A stretch of 64,000 nt of DNA from Ursus arctos (Eukaryota; Chordata; Mammalia; Carnivora; Ursidae), in contig NW_026622841.1 in the NCBI RefSeq assembly GCF_023065955.2, positions 16,812,501 through 16,876,500 of the forward strand, written 5' to 3'. Of this stretch, positions 1-11,805 are shown in pieces; the stretch's first letter is position 1, and each line of letters begins with the position of its first letter. A program made the position numbers and the translations under genes. The notes under the pieces were generated by a model, which had not been told where the DNA came from, ran no database searches, and saw nothing but the letters and a program-made list of their open reading frames with translations.

Positions 1-1861
1 TAATTGATGAAGCCAATGCAGAAAAATGTTAACTTCAACCTAGATAATGGGACGGAGGTGAGGCGGGGCCACAGAGCCATCTCGCCAGGGCAGTAACTCC
101 CCGTCACTAGCCTACACGAGGATTTGCTTCCACATCCCTCCGACGCCCTCGAGTGAGTGTGTGTTCTGCATTTCAAATCACCACTTGTCAAAAGAAAAAA
201 AAAGACAGCAACCCAAACAGGTGTAACCTGATGCTAACAGTTCAACACACAAAATACACAGAAGCGAGTGTGAAATGAGAGTCTTGAAATCTTCCGTATG
301 AAAGCATGAAATTTCTAGTTGTCTTGGCCACTGTTGCTCAATTTAAGGAGCAGCTTTCTGGTCTCAGATGATTCGAAGTAACCTCAAACCGATCGCACTT
401 CAGAAGGAAAAGGGGGGAGGTGGATCTAAAACTTACATTAAAAGGGCCCTATTCGGTTACAACTTAAGCCTGTGCCAAAAAGTTAGAAGTCTCGAGATAC
501 AAGCTTACCTGAAGGATACAGTCTGAAACTTAAAGATATTCTAAGTTTTAACAAAAACCAAACAAACCACAAACTAAGATCTTACTTGGCAAAGTCTGTC
601 TATTCGAAATTGATTTACTCTACGATATTCACTTACAGTCCGAAGAACTCGGGTCAGCTCAAACACAAAGGGCAGTTCTTCAAATCGGCTTTTTCAAAGC
701 ATGCAGTCGTTACATTTCAGGTTTGAGAGAGACCCTAACAGTCATCTAGTCCGATGGCCCATCCAGGGGCTCAACGTCTATTACTCAGGTAGAGTATTAT
801 CCTACCATCAGAAAGAGGAGTTCAATCTGATCAACCTGGACAGACAGGGGTGGTGCTGGAGTGAGGGGCAAACCAGACTGGAGAGGCTGGCAGGGCCCGT
901 CACCAGCAGACTGGAATCCTACACCTGGACAGGAAGGACACTGGGACTGTGAAGAGGCAGCAAGAGAACCGGAGTAAAGATGCCTCCATGATTCTCACAC
1001 GCCACACTTTACCTCATGAAGACAACAGCCCCATTTCCAAAATGGAAGCAGGTACGCTATGTATGCCATGTTTTCAACATGGTTTTACTTCCTTTTGGAT
1101 GTCATCTTGGCATTTTACAGGTGGTGTGCTTTTTTGGGTTTTTTGTTTGTTTGTTTTTTGAGTTAGATTATCTTTCCCTCAGCTTTAGGGGAAAAAAAAA
1201 AATCACATAGCATTTTTTTCCCATAGTCTGGGTCATCAAGTGTGGAGGTCTTTTACCTGGGGTGACCAGTCTCCATATACATCCTCCGTCCCGACCTCTC
1301 ACATTTGACGTAGCATTTGTTGCAGACAAAAGTGTCCCTGTTTAGTTGACAGATGATGGGGTTGCCCTTCTTTGACCCGAGGGTGTGACCCAAAAGAAAA
1401 CCTTTCTCTGCTAGTGCCATTTCCACACAGACCAAACGCTCAGAAATCCAAGGAGAGCAACAGCTCAATTACCGAATCTTCTTTAAACAAAGGCTCTTTT
1501 AAAGAAGTTAGACTTTGCTGGAAGGAAGCTGGAAAATGATCTTGTATTCTCAGTGCAGGATTGGGACAAAGAATGCGGAAAAGAAGGGCATTTCAGGTAC
1601 AGGCCTTTCCAGGGTGAATCGGCCACCCTGACAGGGAGGCAGGCCTGAGAACAGGGTCCCACAAACCCCAGTCCTCTCTGAAGTGTAGGCTTAGGCAGCC
1701 TCTCACCTGGGAGAGATGGAGTGCTCATCACACCCCGACCAACACATCCCGCCCCTCCCCCACCACCCACTGCGCCCCAACCACCAGCCCTCACCACCTC
1801 AGGCCAGGCGGCCTCCCTTGGAAACAAAGCAGAGAGAGACCCAAAGAAGTAAGTGCTGTCT
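1..1861. other. Unassigned intronic sequence
   Basis: Unique-looking AT-moderate sequence with short A-rich and T-rich runs (for example near 190, 1135 and 1190). The open frames at 701-952 and 1253-1468 show no recognisable domain. I see no exon or repeat I can name. Confidence 0.5.
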
Positions 1862-2120
1862 TGGGGTGCCCAGGTGGCTCCGTCAGTTAAGCATCCGACT
1901 CTTGATTTCAGCTCAGGTCATGATCTCAGGGTCGTGAGATCGAGCCCCACCACATTGGGCTCCACATTCAGCACAGAGTCCGCTTAGGATTCTCTCTCTC
2001 CCTCTCCCTCTCCCTCTGCCTCTTCTCTATCTCCCTCCCGCTCTTTCAAACAAAACAAAACAAAACAAAACAAAACAAAACAAAACAAAACAAAACAAAA
2101 CACCTATTAAAAAAAGGAGT
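1862..2120 (+). mobile_element. CAN SINE with (AAAAC)n tail
   Basis: Full-length tRNA-derived carnivore SINE. The head begins near 1862 (ggggtgcccaggtggct), the B-box-like part is at about 1935, and the CT-rich stretch is at 1990-2045. The tail is an unusual (AAAAC)n of about ten units at 2049-2101 rather than (AAAT)n. Imperfect target duplications read aagtgctgtctt (1850-1861) and aaagcctgtctt (2121-2132). Antisense to NEDD4L. Confidence 0.92.
2049..2101 (+). repeat. (AAAAC)n microsatellite in SINE tail
   Basis: About ten near-perfect copies of the pentanucleotide AAAAC form the 3' tail of the preceding SINE. Length polymorphism is likely. Confidence 0.95.
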
Positions 2121-2799
2121 AAAGCCTGTCTTTTCAAAACACACAAGTCTATATGGTTTCTACCACTTATGAGTTTCTGATGATGCTGCTTTGCCAACAC
2201 TGGCCTTCTTTCTCCAGCCATGATCTTTCCACAACAGGGGTTCCTGTTCCTACGGAGCTCTCTCCCTGGGAAGGGAGAATGGGAAACACAGATGGAGGGG
2301 TGCAGTGACAGGCCTGGGGTTCCGAAGGACACAGATAGTAAGGGTCTCACTCCAGCGGAGAGCAGGGGCACACACCACCAGTCCACACTCATGACTTCTG
2401 CCCCCAAACACAGGAGAGCTGCTGGGTGAGCAGAGTGACCACGGGGCTCTCCCCAGACTCCCACACGCCAGTTACGAGTCAACAGTGATCCCTGTTCTAT
2501 ACGAGCTACTGCAACACAGAAAGCTTGAGAGGGTCTGTTCAAGGGAACGGGGAGAATGCAGGTCGTGGGGCAAAATAAGGTGATAAACGGGTCCATTCTA
2601 GAGTGAAATGCCAACATGGCGTGAACTGCACTCTGCCACCTAATCCTTCCGTTTCAGCTCAGTCACTGGCACTGGGTCCTTAAAGAACTACGGCACCCTG
2701 GGGAAAGCGGACACCTAAGCGAGGCACAGAGAGTGACGGAGGAAGGCAGGAAGGGAGGACGGTGTGTTTTCTATTTATTAAACAAAGAAAATGAAGGAC
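2121..2799. other. Unassigned intronic sequence
   Basis: No named repeat or exon seen. The long minus-strand frame 2617-2027 is kept open largely by the AAAAC repeat and is not taken as coding. Confidence 0.45.
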
Positions 2800-2876
2800 A
2801 GGGCACCTGGGTGGCTCAGTCGGTTAAGCATCTGCCTTCAGCTCAGGTCTGGGATCAAGCCCCGCATCAGGCATGC
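2800..2876 (+). mobile_element. Truncated CAN SINE
   Basis: The SINE head (gggcacctgggtggctcag) and following tRNA-like region are present, but the copy stops after 'ccccgcatcaggc' with no CT-rich stretch or A tail. It is followed by a near-duplicate 13-mer, aaacgtttcgatt / aaacgtttcaatt, at about 2878-2903. Confidence 0.85.
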
Positions 2877-3186
2877 AAACGTTTCGATTAAACGTTTCAA
2901 TTAAAATCCACCTGCCCAATCTTGGTCACGGCGCTCTGTATGGTAAGCAACGGCAGTGAGACGTCTCAAACTCCTATGAATTTCTCATCTAGTAGGAGGC
3001 AGACGAGTGAAATATTAGAGCATTCACACAGGCACGAGAGAGGAGAAGGAACCTGCAGGTGAGATGTGCTTCCCTCCCCACACCAGCAACTCATGACGGA
3101 GGCACGTGTGTGCAGCTCCCACGACAGCTCAGACAGCTAACCCTCGATTAGTCATTTGAGGCACACGGAAGAATGGGGAATTTTTC

Positions 3187-3367
3187 TTTTAAGATTCATT
3201 TATTTATTTGGGGGGGAGGTGCAGAAGGGAGAGGGAGAGACAGTCCCAAGCAGACTCCATGCTGAGCGCAGAGCCCATTGCAGAGCTTGATCTCACGACC
3301 CTGAGATCACCACCCGAGCCAATATCAAGAGTCGGACACTTAACTGACTGCACCACCCAGGTGCCCC
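3187..3367 (-). mobile_element. CAN SINE, minus strand
   Basis: Reverse orientation: the T-rich tail is at 3187-3210 and the head complement (cacccaggtgcccc) ends at 3367. Same orientation as NEDD4L transcription, in the intron downstream of the C2 exon, with its head about 960 nt from the donor. Confidence 0.92.
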
Positions 3368-4142
3368 AAGCATCACACTGAGGCCCTGAAGACCAGAGGC
3401 TGACTGCGGTCCACACAAGGGAGCCTACAAGATTAAATGAATGTTCTAACGAGAGCATTCCAGCAACAGCTAACTGTCCCAGCTGCCACTGCATTCCTCA
3501 TAGCTCAGCCCTACCGCGTACCCAACGCGAACAGAGCGGGGGGCCAAGGGCCTGTCCAGCACCACTGACATGCACGCCCTGGGCAAGCAGTAAGCTTCCT
3601 GGATAAAGTTCTGTCAGCCACAGGACAGGCAAGTTGGACAGGAACACCTCTAATGTCTCCTCCATGTCTAGAGTTCAAAAAGGGTTTTGTTCTCCAAAAT
3701 CTGGTCCAAATCCCAGTTCTCGGTAGCTCTAACCTCATTGTGCTACTAGTTTAATAACTTATTGCGACACCCAGCAGAGCCAACAGGAACAAAAGGGCTG
3801 ATTTCAAGATTTAGGAGTATCAGGCACAGTCCTGAAAATAAGAAAAGCTAAGGACGCAGAAAGACCAGGCTGCCAGTGCTTCGAGAAAAGGCACAGAAAT
3901 CACCAAATTCACTCACTCATCACCAAATCTCTCAGTTCAGATTATACGTGCCAGAGAATACTCAGTTCTGCTGGGAACAAAATAACACTTTCACATCTCC
4001 CTAAAAAGGGATTTTTTTTAAAAAGGAATGTACTAAAATGAATACACATTCCGAAACCGTATTTTTCTACAGAGAAAAAGAGAAACATCGGAATCCAGTC
4101 TCCTCGTGAAATCAAGCGAGATGGAAGGCAAGACACACCCCT
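3368..4142. other. Unassigned intronic sequence next to the C2 exon
   Basis: Sequence between the SINE and the C22 run. No named repeat or exon seen. Confidence 0.5.
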
Positions 4143-4164
4143 CCCCCCCCCCCCCCCCCCCCCC
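4143..4164. repeat. C22 homopolymer (G22 in the NEDD4L transcript)
   Basis: Twenty-two consecutive C on the plus strand. In NEDD4L pre-mRNA it is G22, starting about 165 nt downstream of the C2-exon donor. Runs of G are known hnRNP H/F binding sites and can form quadruplexes. Exact length is prone to sequencing error. Confidence 0.93.
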
Positions 4165-4306
4165 GCACAAAACACAGTCCCTGGCCCAGCGGCCTCAGCA
4201 CCATCTCCCCCATCGCTCCGTCAGAAACTCCGGAGGGCGGCCTGGCAATCGTTGTTTGAAGAAGGCCTCAGTTTGGAAAGCGCTTGCCTAACTCGTCAGA
4301 AGCCTA

Positions 4307-4492
<186 letters not shown>

Positions 4493-4616
4493 TTAGACCA
4501 GTCCTGGGGACACAGAACCAATCAACTCAGCACCAGCGATTCTTCCTCACAATGAAGTTCGAAAGGCCAACATTCCAGCTCTGCAATCCTGTGGCCCTAG
4601 AAACTAAGAACATCCT

Positions 4617-4812
4617 GGGGCGCCTAGGTGGCTCAGTCGGTTAAGCATTCGACTCTTGATTTCAGTTCAGGTCACGATCTCAGGGTCCTGGGATCAATAC
4701 CGGAGTCTGGCTCTGCGCTCAGCAGGGAGTCTGCTTTCCCTCTGCCCTCCCTTCCCCCATGCTCTCTTCCTCTCTCTCTCAAATAAATTAATAAATTCTT
4801 TTTTAAAAAATT
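4617..4812 (+). mobile_element. CAN SINE
   Basis: Head ggggcgcctaggtggctc at 4617, CT-rich region at about 4738-4780 and tail with aaataaatt. Weak target duplications: aacatcctgg before and gagcatccagg after. It lies about 215 nt upstream of the C2 exon in transcript terms and is antisense to the gene. Confidence 0.92.
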
Positions 4813-5130
4813 TAGAGCATCCAGGTTAATTAAGCACAAGTTTAATCCAAACTACATCATACAGATCAATTATGTGGACCAGTGAAAGATTTCCAGTTAT
4901 ATACCAAGAACACAAGCATACATTTGAAACCACATAGATCTTTAAGAATTTATTTAATAATTCCCTGGTTTTTCACCTTAATAAATAATTCCTCCATGGA
5001 AATTTATACATTTATGTGCGTGGCCTGAGACAGAAAGAAATTTCATGTGCTACAGGATTTCCTCAAAATTAGTTTCATCACGTTGGTACTCAACAAGCAA
5101 AAATAATTCCTCAGTTGCAGTGAGAAGAAA
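4813..5130. other. Unassigned AT-rich intronic sequence
   Basis: AT-rich sequence with no clear match to a repeat family and no exon signals that I can support. Confidence 0.4.
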
Positions 5131-5131
5131 A

Positions 5132-5162
<31 letters not shown>

Positions 5163-5163
5163 A
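5131..5163. repeat. (AAAT)n microsatellite
   Basis: About eight perfect ATAA/AAAT units. There is no SINE body next to it, so it is either an isolated microsatellite or an orphan A-rich tail. Confidence 0.93.
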
Positions 5164-5204
5164 GAGCACCATCCCAAGAGGAAATAATCTCAAACCATCT
5201 CAGA

Positions 5205-5890
5205 AATCCATTCATTCATTCATTCACTCATTCATTCACTCATTCATCCACCTGCTTATTTATTCATTCCAACATTCTCTAAGCAGCTCCTACTGCACTG
5301 GGCATTGTGCAAGGTCTTAAAACATATACACAAATATGCTCATGGTCTCCTGTGAGGGGTGGGCAGCCCCACAGTGCAGGACCCCGTGATGCCCTCATGC
5401 CAAAAGGTTAGAGCAGTAGCTAAGGGCTAAAACATTCAGGCTAGAGGAGCTGGCTTGCTCTCAAGTTTCTGGTTTGGGTCATTAAGTGTTAACGTGAACC
5501 AAAAGACAGGAATAAGTCGAATTCAAAGCATCTATGAAACCACCAGGTGGGGGGAGAGAAAAAGACTAGATAAATGGGAGAGACGTCTGGTGTGGGTCAG
5601 ACGGGGAAGTGATCAGTTTAAGAGCCGTAGTTGGTGGTTACAGCTACAGGTGCAGAAGAACATACCCAGGAAGGGTAAGGAGGGGAAAGGGCTGGGGGTG
5701 GAGCCCTTGGGGACAAGAGCACCGAGGGGCAAGAGAGAAGGACTGTGAAACCCATCTATCCATGTGTTCGGTCAAGACCCAGGTGAAGGAAAGAAAATCC
5801 AAATGATTCTGCAGTCTACGTCAAAGGAGGTGGGGTGAAATTAAACATGGAGACAGGAGGCCATTGAGCCCTGGTCAATGAGCTGCACAC
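5205..5890 (-). mobile_element. L2 LINE 3' region, decayed, minus strand
   Basis: It starts with (CATT)n-like sequence at 5209-5250, then 'cagctcctactgcactgggcattgtg'-type text. This is the complement of the L2 3' end, where the sense strand reads roughly 'gcacatagtaggtgctcaataaat'. Farther right, 5580-5870 (gagccgtagttgg..., ggagcccttgggg..., ggaggccattgagcc) resembles the complement of deeper L2 3' sequence. Many indels, so the boundaries are rough and this could be two fragments. Confidence 0.55.
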
Positions 5891-7708
5891 ACACTGAGCA
5901 ACCAAACCGTGCTAGAGATCGCTACTGTCCAGGATTCTTCCATCCCTCCCACCACCCACCCCTGATGCAAGGCTGCCCACATGCCCACACAGCAGAGACA
6001 CAAACAGGTTTCTCAACTTGTGTGTGTGCTTAGGACCCCCTTCCAAATGAGGTCTGCATTCAGGTTTGGCTTTCACGCACTTGATGAAAGCATTAAAACA
6101 AGCGAGGGGTAACTAACACACGGCTTTGCTAGAGCGTAGAAGCGTCTCCAAGGGCTTCCCAAAGCTTCTGGGTTAAGGGCCCTTCCCCTGGCTCCTTAAG
6201 CAGCCACCGACTGCCCTGACCTCTCTCCCTTCCACTCACCTCCACGGCCAGTCATCAAGGACCGTTTGTTGGCACAGCTGTCACCGGGGCTACAGCTCTT
6301 CCGTCTCTCCCAGCACACTGCACCCCACCGCCCATCATCAGACCTCTCTGATGACCTACTCAACTCAAGGAACGCCCCCGGGGGATGCACTGTTTTACAC
6401 ACGGATAAAAATCTGGCAGCGCCTTTGCAGAGTTAACGGTACAATGGGAGGAGTTTAAGGCCCACTAGTGCATACAAATTGCATACAAGTTGAAGATCAC
6501 GGATGAAACGAAATCCTTGTCTGCCAGGCTAAGGCGTTAAGACTTTGAGACGGAATGAGGAACCACTCAGAAGAAATGAGGATAGGGAACAGCTGGAGAG
6601 GAGCGTACTTTTCTGTCTCCCTGCCTCCCCCCATCCCAGCTCTCTGGCCCTCCCCCATCCCCTGACAAAAGACTTCCAACCAGCAATTCTCCCCAAACTC
6701 CCTTGTGCAGAGGGGGGCGAGAAAAATCGGTTGGTACCCACGGATGGTGGATAGTGTTAAAGGAAGTGCTAAGCCTCCAGGCCAGTCCTGGGTGCTGGCG
6801 AAAGGAGATGGTGGATCGGGTCTACCATGCGTGACTCCTTCCATAAGCAACTCGGGCAGGGAAGCAGTCTTTCCACCCCAGACTGGCACTGGTCACCGAG
6901 TTGGGGAAGACAAACAAGGGACTGTCTAGGATGGAAGCCCATGTACAGTCAGGCACAGAGCAAAAGATAAGAATTCTGGTAAGAAACAGTCTCTTTATCT
7001 CATAGCCCTTGGGATCTCTCAAAAATCCTGGGCAGCATCCTGGACTTGCCACCAACTTGATAGGGGGCTCAACTGCATCGTGTCTGGATTCTATGGAATA
7101 AGATAAGCCCAGCTCACACCGGTTCCCTGAGGTTTATATTAACATTAGGTGAATGTTCTTTGTTCTTCCACTGGGCAGACCTACTTTTCAAAAGCACACA
7201 TTTTAAAGTCAGGGAACATTTATATGAATAAATGAATAAAAATAAACTTTACTGAAGGAACAAGTAGAATTTTTTTATGGAAATTGATTTATTCATTTGG
7301 TAAGCAAGAGTGCCTGCTCTAAGACCTAGGGATACAGCAAGACAGACAGACAGAACGCCCCCACCCCCACTCGGCCCCACCCACCTTCTGGTGTTCATGA
7401 AAGTGCACTGTATACCAAGGCTCTCAACTACATGGAGACACAAATTGCAGGTCTGGAGGGCAAAGGGTAATATATAACATACTTTAAAATTTTGTACACT
7501 TCTCTTTCCACTAAAGAAATTCTCATTTAAGAAGCAAACGTAGGAAAATAAGCATAGATATGTGCACAAGCAAACCAAAAAACAGCTACAAGGACAGTTG
7601 CCAAAGCATTTTTCAATCGGAAACGAAAAATGCAAAAGTCCCTCAAAAGTAGACAGTTAAATGTCCATGGCAATTCTGTGCAATGAGCTACAACACTGTC
7701 GTTAAAAA
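5891..7708. other. Unassigned intronic sequence
   Basis: Mostly unique-looking. Frames such as 6889-6497 and 7635-7249 on the minus strand have no recognisable domain. 7560-7708 vaguely resembles an old L1/HAL1 3' region, but too weakly to call. Confidence 0.4.
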
Positions 7709-7721
7709 TGTGTGAGATTCT

Positions 7722-7931
7722 GGGGTGCCTGGGTGGCTCAGTAGGTTAAGCATCTGCCTGCAGCTTGGGTCATGATCCCAGGGTCCTAGGATCCAGCCCT
7801 GGCCAGCCCTGGGTCGGGCTCCCTGGGCCGGGCTCCCCACTTAGTGGGGAGTCTGCTTCTCCCTCTGCCTGTCACCCTGCTCATGCTCATGCACTCTCTC
7901 TCTCAAATAAATAAAATCTTAAAAAAAAAAT
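7722..7931 (+). mobile_element. CAN SINE with internal duplication
   Basis: Full-length copy flanked by 14-bp perfect target duplications, tgtgtgagattctg, at 7709-7722 and 7932-7945. The middle is longer than usual: ccagccctgg is repeated near 7795-7811, and gggtcgggctccct / gggccgggctcccc sit side by side at about 7810-7840. Confidence 0.96.
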
Positions 7932-7945
7932 TGTGTGAGATTCTG

Positions 7946-8575
7946 TAATGACCGTCATTCATTCCACAAGTGTTTTCTAAGTACCGACCATGTGCCAGAC
8001 CCATTATCTGGGAGTTCGGATATGAACAAGACGGAGTTCCTCCCTCAAGGAATACAATCTAGAAATCAGACAGAATATAAATATATACTGCAAAGAGGAA
8101 TTTCTGATGGTGGTAAGTGCTTTGATGACAACTCAATACCAGCAACTAAGCAGAGGGAGAACGGGAGAATATTTTAAGACGGGTGGTCTGGAAAGGCCTC
8201 TTTGGAGAGGAGACACCTGAGCTGAAATCAAAGGAGACAAAAGGTGATGCTGTGGGGGTGAGGATTTTCATGCAGAGGTGACAGCAAGTCCCCAGGCCTC
8301 GGGGAGCAGGTCTGGCATTGCAAGGAGAGGCAAGAGCAGAGTGGTACGGTGGGGCCAGAGACCCAAGAGGCCAGCCTCCTGAGAAAGTGGGCATTAGTCC
8401 AACCATCTCTGGAAAGTTTTAAGCAGGAGACTGATAACATCGGATGTGAGTTTTTAGAAGACCACCTTGGTTGCTGTGCAAGATCAGATTATAAGGGAAC
8501 AAGAACAGAAACAGACCAATTAGAAAGAGATCTGGCAAGAGATGGTGGGGGCTTCACATAGGATTGACATGGAGA
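7946..8575 (-). mobile_element. L2 LINE 3' region, minus strand
   Basis: It begins with 'cattcattccacaagtgttttctaagtaccgaccatgtgccag', here cited as 7954-7997, the complement of the L2 3' end. It continues with ggtggtctggaaaggcctc (about 8183) and 'gttttaagcaggagactgataac' (about 8417), which match the complement of the L2 untranslated region. The SINE at 7722 was inserted at its edge. Confidence 0.7.
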
Positions 8576-8689
8576 GGTGACCGTATTCGAAATAAACAAC
8601 TTGGTTTATTTAAAAAAAAAAAAAAAGTTTCAAAAATGGGCTATACAAGTGAGTTAGAGATAAGCAAGGCGGTCAATAGCTGTATCCCT

Positions 8690-8965
8690 TTTCCACTTGG
8701 ACAACATTTCCCAGCATGCCTCACAGTTAGGTGGTCATGTGACTAAGTTCTGGCCAGTGGAATGAGCTTAGAAATGTATGTATTTTCCAGACATAGCCCA
8801 TAAGACCCTCCCTCCATTCTCTTCTCCCCACTCAACAGACAAAATCCTGAAAGCCAAGAAGGGTGTAGCGGGACGGAGCACCTGCCCTGAGCTTGCCGCC
8901 TCCACCGTCACCTACCCACCTTGCCAGGACAGTGAGCTGGAAACACACTTGTACTGTTTCTCCCC
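8690..8965 (+). mobile_element. Old interspersed repeat, class uncertain (LTR-like)
   Basis: The stretch with 'gtgactaagttctggccagt' at about 8738 matches a common old mammalian interspersed repeat, probably an LTR or DNA element remnant. I recognise the text type but cannot assign the family name with confidence. Confidence 0.4.
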
Positions 8966-9029
8966 ACTGAAAATTAAAGGTTGCTTTAGCAGTTGGCCTT
9001 CGTTCATATACAATATAATCTCAATTTTC

Positions 9030-9200
9030 AATAAATATCAATTATGTATAAGCACAGAAAAAGACATCCAGAGGATTATAGTAGCAGTGATTACCTCTGA
9101 TAACGGATAACGTTCTGATCTGATAACGTTCTTGTTGAAACATTACATATTTTTCTTTGGAAATTAAATTTTTGAAGAAACTCCAAAAAATAATAATACA
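9030..9200 (+). mobile_element. Old L1M/HAL1-like 3' end fragment
   Basis: 'acagaaaaagacatccagaggattatagtagcagtgattacctctg' (9054-9099) resembles the 3' end of old L1M/HAL1 elements, followed by an AT-rich tail. It contains a short direct repeat, gataacgttct, at about 9104-9133. Confidence 0.45.
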
Positions 9201-10285
9201 TATGGAAAAAAAAGAAAAATTTAAAATCACAGGCTTAGGAATCTAGGTTTCTGTATTTCTAAAGTGAATAAACCTTTTGTCATAATAAAAACCTACAGGT
9301 TATATTTTAGCTAACTCGCAAAGGTATAGAGCTGTCTACCTGGGAGATGTGAAAAGGACACCCTTCTGTAACGCCCAGGCAACAGCTGGGAGGTGAAAGG
9401 AGCAAAGAGCCTTTATTGAGCACTTGCTATTTACAAGCAGCTGTGACGGGAAATTTCACCTCGCTCTGAAGTTATGGGGCAGGGGAGCAGGAAAAAGAAT
9501 GTTACTCTATAAAAACTGTTTTTACACATGAGTTTCAGACATACAGCAAAAACTTATCTGTGTTTCCTCTCAATAATAAGTGTGCACACAGATAAGCAGC
9601 CATCGTCACCCTGTAAAGAAACACATGATCAGGTGTGTGACGACTTTATCAGATGCCACGGGCGACAAGCCGAGCAACTGGACTTTCTGAGGCATTTTAT
9701 TACTTTCATAAAATCTACGCATGACATTGCGGGCCCTGGTTATGACCCCAGTAGAATTCAATATTTAACTAAGGTGGCTTACGACAACGAAGATATTATT
9801 TGGAGTTGGACCGTGCGGAGCAGAGAAGTGCAGGCGGAGAAGAGGTGAGGCCGGAAACTGCGGGTCTGCTCACGACTCTCAGGGTCTCTTCCGGCTACTA
9901 TCCATCTACTGTTTTCGCATGCTCACTGCACATCAGGGACGATTCTATGCACCTGACGTGTGTTTTTCTTTTGTACTTCATTTTCTAAATCCTCCTGAAG
10001 GCCTAAAACAAGATAAGGTACCCAAGCTATAGCTGAGTGCCCCGCACCAACTCCCGACTTATCAACAGGGGGGATTCTGAAGGTTCATCTTTAAGGCAGT
10101 TGTTTCCAGAAGCCTGCTCGTATAAACTGGAAGTGGTTACCAAATTCCCATGGCCACCCACAAAGCCTACTAAATACCTCATCTACCAAAATTACTCCTG
10201 ATAAAATAAACCTCAAGTTCCAACCCAAAGTAAGATACCAGAATTCACATTTTCTCCTAGGAATCCACCTTGAGAAGGTAAACTT
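9201..10285. other. Unassigned intronic sequence
   Basis: A short L2/MIR 3'-end-like piece is at about 9405-9450 (ctttattgagcacttgctat). The remainder, including the plus-strand frame 9528-9848, shows no known domain or named repeat. Confidence 0.4.
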
Positions 10286-10504
10286 CTTTTTTAAGATTTT
10301 TATTTATGCATTTGAGAGACAGAGAGAGAGAGAGAGTGCGAGCGCACATGGTGAGGGGTGGAGCAGAGGGAGGGAGAAAGTCTCAAGCAAACTCTACACT
10401 GAGCATGGAGGCCGACACAGGGACTGATTCCAGGACCCCAAGATCACGACCTGAGCCGAAACCAAGAGCAGGACGCTTAACTGACTGTGCCACCCAGGCA
10501 CCCC
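10286..10504 (-). mobile_element. CAN SINE, minus strand
   Basis: T-rich tail at 10286-10312, an (AG)n stretch at 10318-10336 and the head complement ending in caggcacccc at 10504. Target duplications agaaggtaaactt / agaaggtaactt flank it. Sense to NEDD4L. Confidence 0.94.
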
Positions 10505-10519
10505 AAGAAGGTAACTTTT

Positions 10520-11234
10520 CATATTTCATACCTTATCCTTCACAATGGCAGCTGACCCCCCATCCCTGGCAAAAGGTGGTATCTGGGTTAGAAAATAGTG
10601 TTCTTTTTCCACAGGGTCCCCAGGGACCCCAGGTATCACATACAGCAGCCCATCCTTGTAAGACAAGGAAGACCTATGTCAGGAACTTGCACATCTTAGT
10701 CTTTCACCCCTCTATTAATTTACACATTTATCTTCCATATTCCACCAGTGACGTATAGTTCTCACTATTACCCATAACACTTGCAGGCTCACGTACACAC
10801 TCCTGGTTTAAAGGGATGATCAGAATCTTTATACGCTGAAACATCTAAGTTATAGATATGTCCATTAACTTCAGTTGCTTTAAAAATTAAATCAGCTAAC
10901 ATAAAGTGCCCACCCTGTGCCTACTACACAGCAGATACCATTCATCTTCCCGTTCCCACCTGCTCTTGCTCCAGCTATGAGCCAAGATCCTGTTCCATAC
11001 ATCTCTTTAAATTTTCTACAACCCCCGTCGCCCCGACCTCATCCCTTATTCCCGCCCATTTCAGCTCTGCAACCTCCTGTCCTCTTCACTCTCTGCCTTT
11101 TCCTACTCTGTATTGCCACCCCAATTCCTACTCTCTAAACCTTTTCCCCTCTTCTCTCCTTTGATGGGTCCCCGGCCTCACACTGCAGCCCCCTCTCCGA
11201 CCTTCTTGCTCTCTCTCAGTTCTCCACTCTGACC
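10520..11234. other. Unassigned intronic sequence with a pyrimidine-rich part
   Basis: 10920-11230 is strongly C/T-rich on the plus strand. A short L2-like phrase is at about 10900-10935. No exon seen. Confidence 0.4.
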
Positions 11235-11440
11235 TTCTCATTGTTCATGCAAAAAAATGTGCTGAGTGACATTTATGTTCAATGCGCTGTGCTAGCAGAC
11301 AGGAAGAACACAAAAGTAAACAAGAAGGTGTCTACCTTCTTCTCTGCCCAGGAGGGGCTTACGATCAGTTGCGAGGTTAGACATATACATACCTGTAATA
11401 TATCTGTAATACAGGGGCGGAAGAGAAACCTATAATACGT
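11235..11440 (-). mobile_element. L2 LINE 3' end fragment, minus strand
   Basis: The order 'gtgctgagtgacatttatgttcaatgcgctgtgctagcag ... ggaagaacacaaaagtaaacaagaaggtgtctaccttct ... gaggggcttac' (11261-11359) is the complement of the L2 3' end. Divergent, with rough edges. Confidence 0.5.
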
Positions 11441-11794
11441 GGGTGGAGGACAAAGACACAGGGGGTTACAGGAGGGGAGCCCAATACTGAACTACATGTC
11501 CAGCCCAAGCTCAGAAAACCCTGATGACAGCAAACAGCCCCAACTCACAGGCCCATCCTCTGTGGCAGTTCACCACTATCAGCCCAACACAGAACATTCT
11601 CAACAAGCTCAAGTCCCAGGGATACTAGTTTCGGAGAAAACTGCAGGAACAGACTGTGCACAACCTACATTTCTCAACCACGGCTAGATTATGGCCATTA
11701 ATATGCCAAACGGAGGAAACGGGGAGAGGTAAAAGGATGGCCCTCCAGAGCAGAATTCTAATTTTAATGCTCAAGGTGACTAACCTTCAGAAAT
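11441..11794. other. Unassigned intronic sequence
   Basis: No named repeat or exon. The plus-strand frame 11439-11687 is not recognisable. Confidence 0.4.
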
Positions 11795-11805
11795 TATGTT
11801 GTGTG

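Noticed and set aside
2027..2617. 196-codon open frame on the minus strand
   Set aside because: Its C-terminal part is the translated AAAAC repeat (repeating FVLFC) and SINE sequence.
5131..5260. Regularly spaced short repeats that could suggest a CRISPR array
   Set aside because: These are (AAAT)n and (CATT)n simple repeats with no unique spacers, in a mammalian genome.
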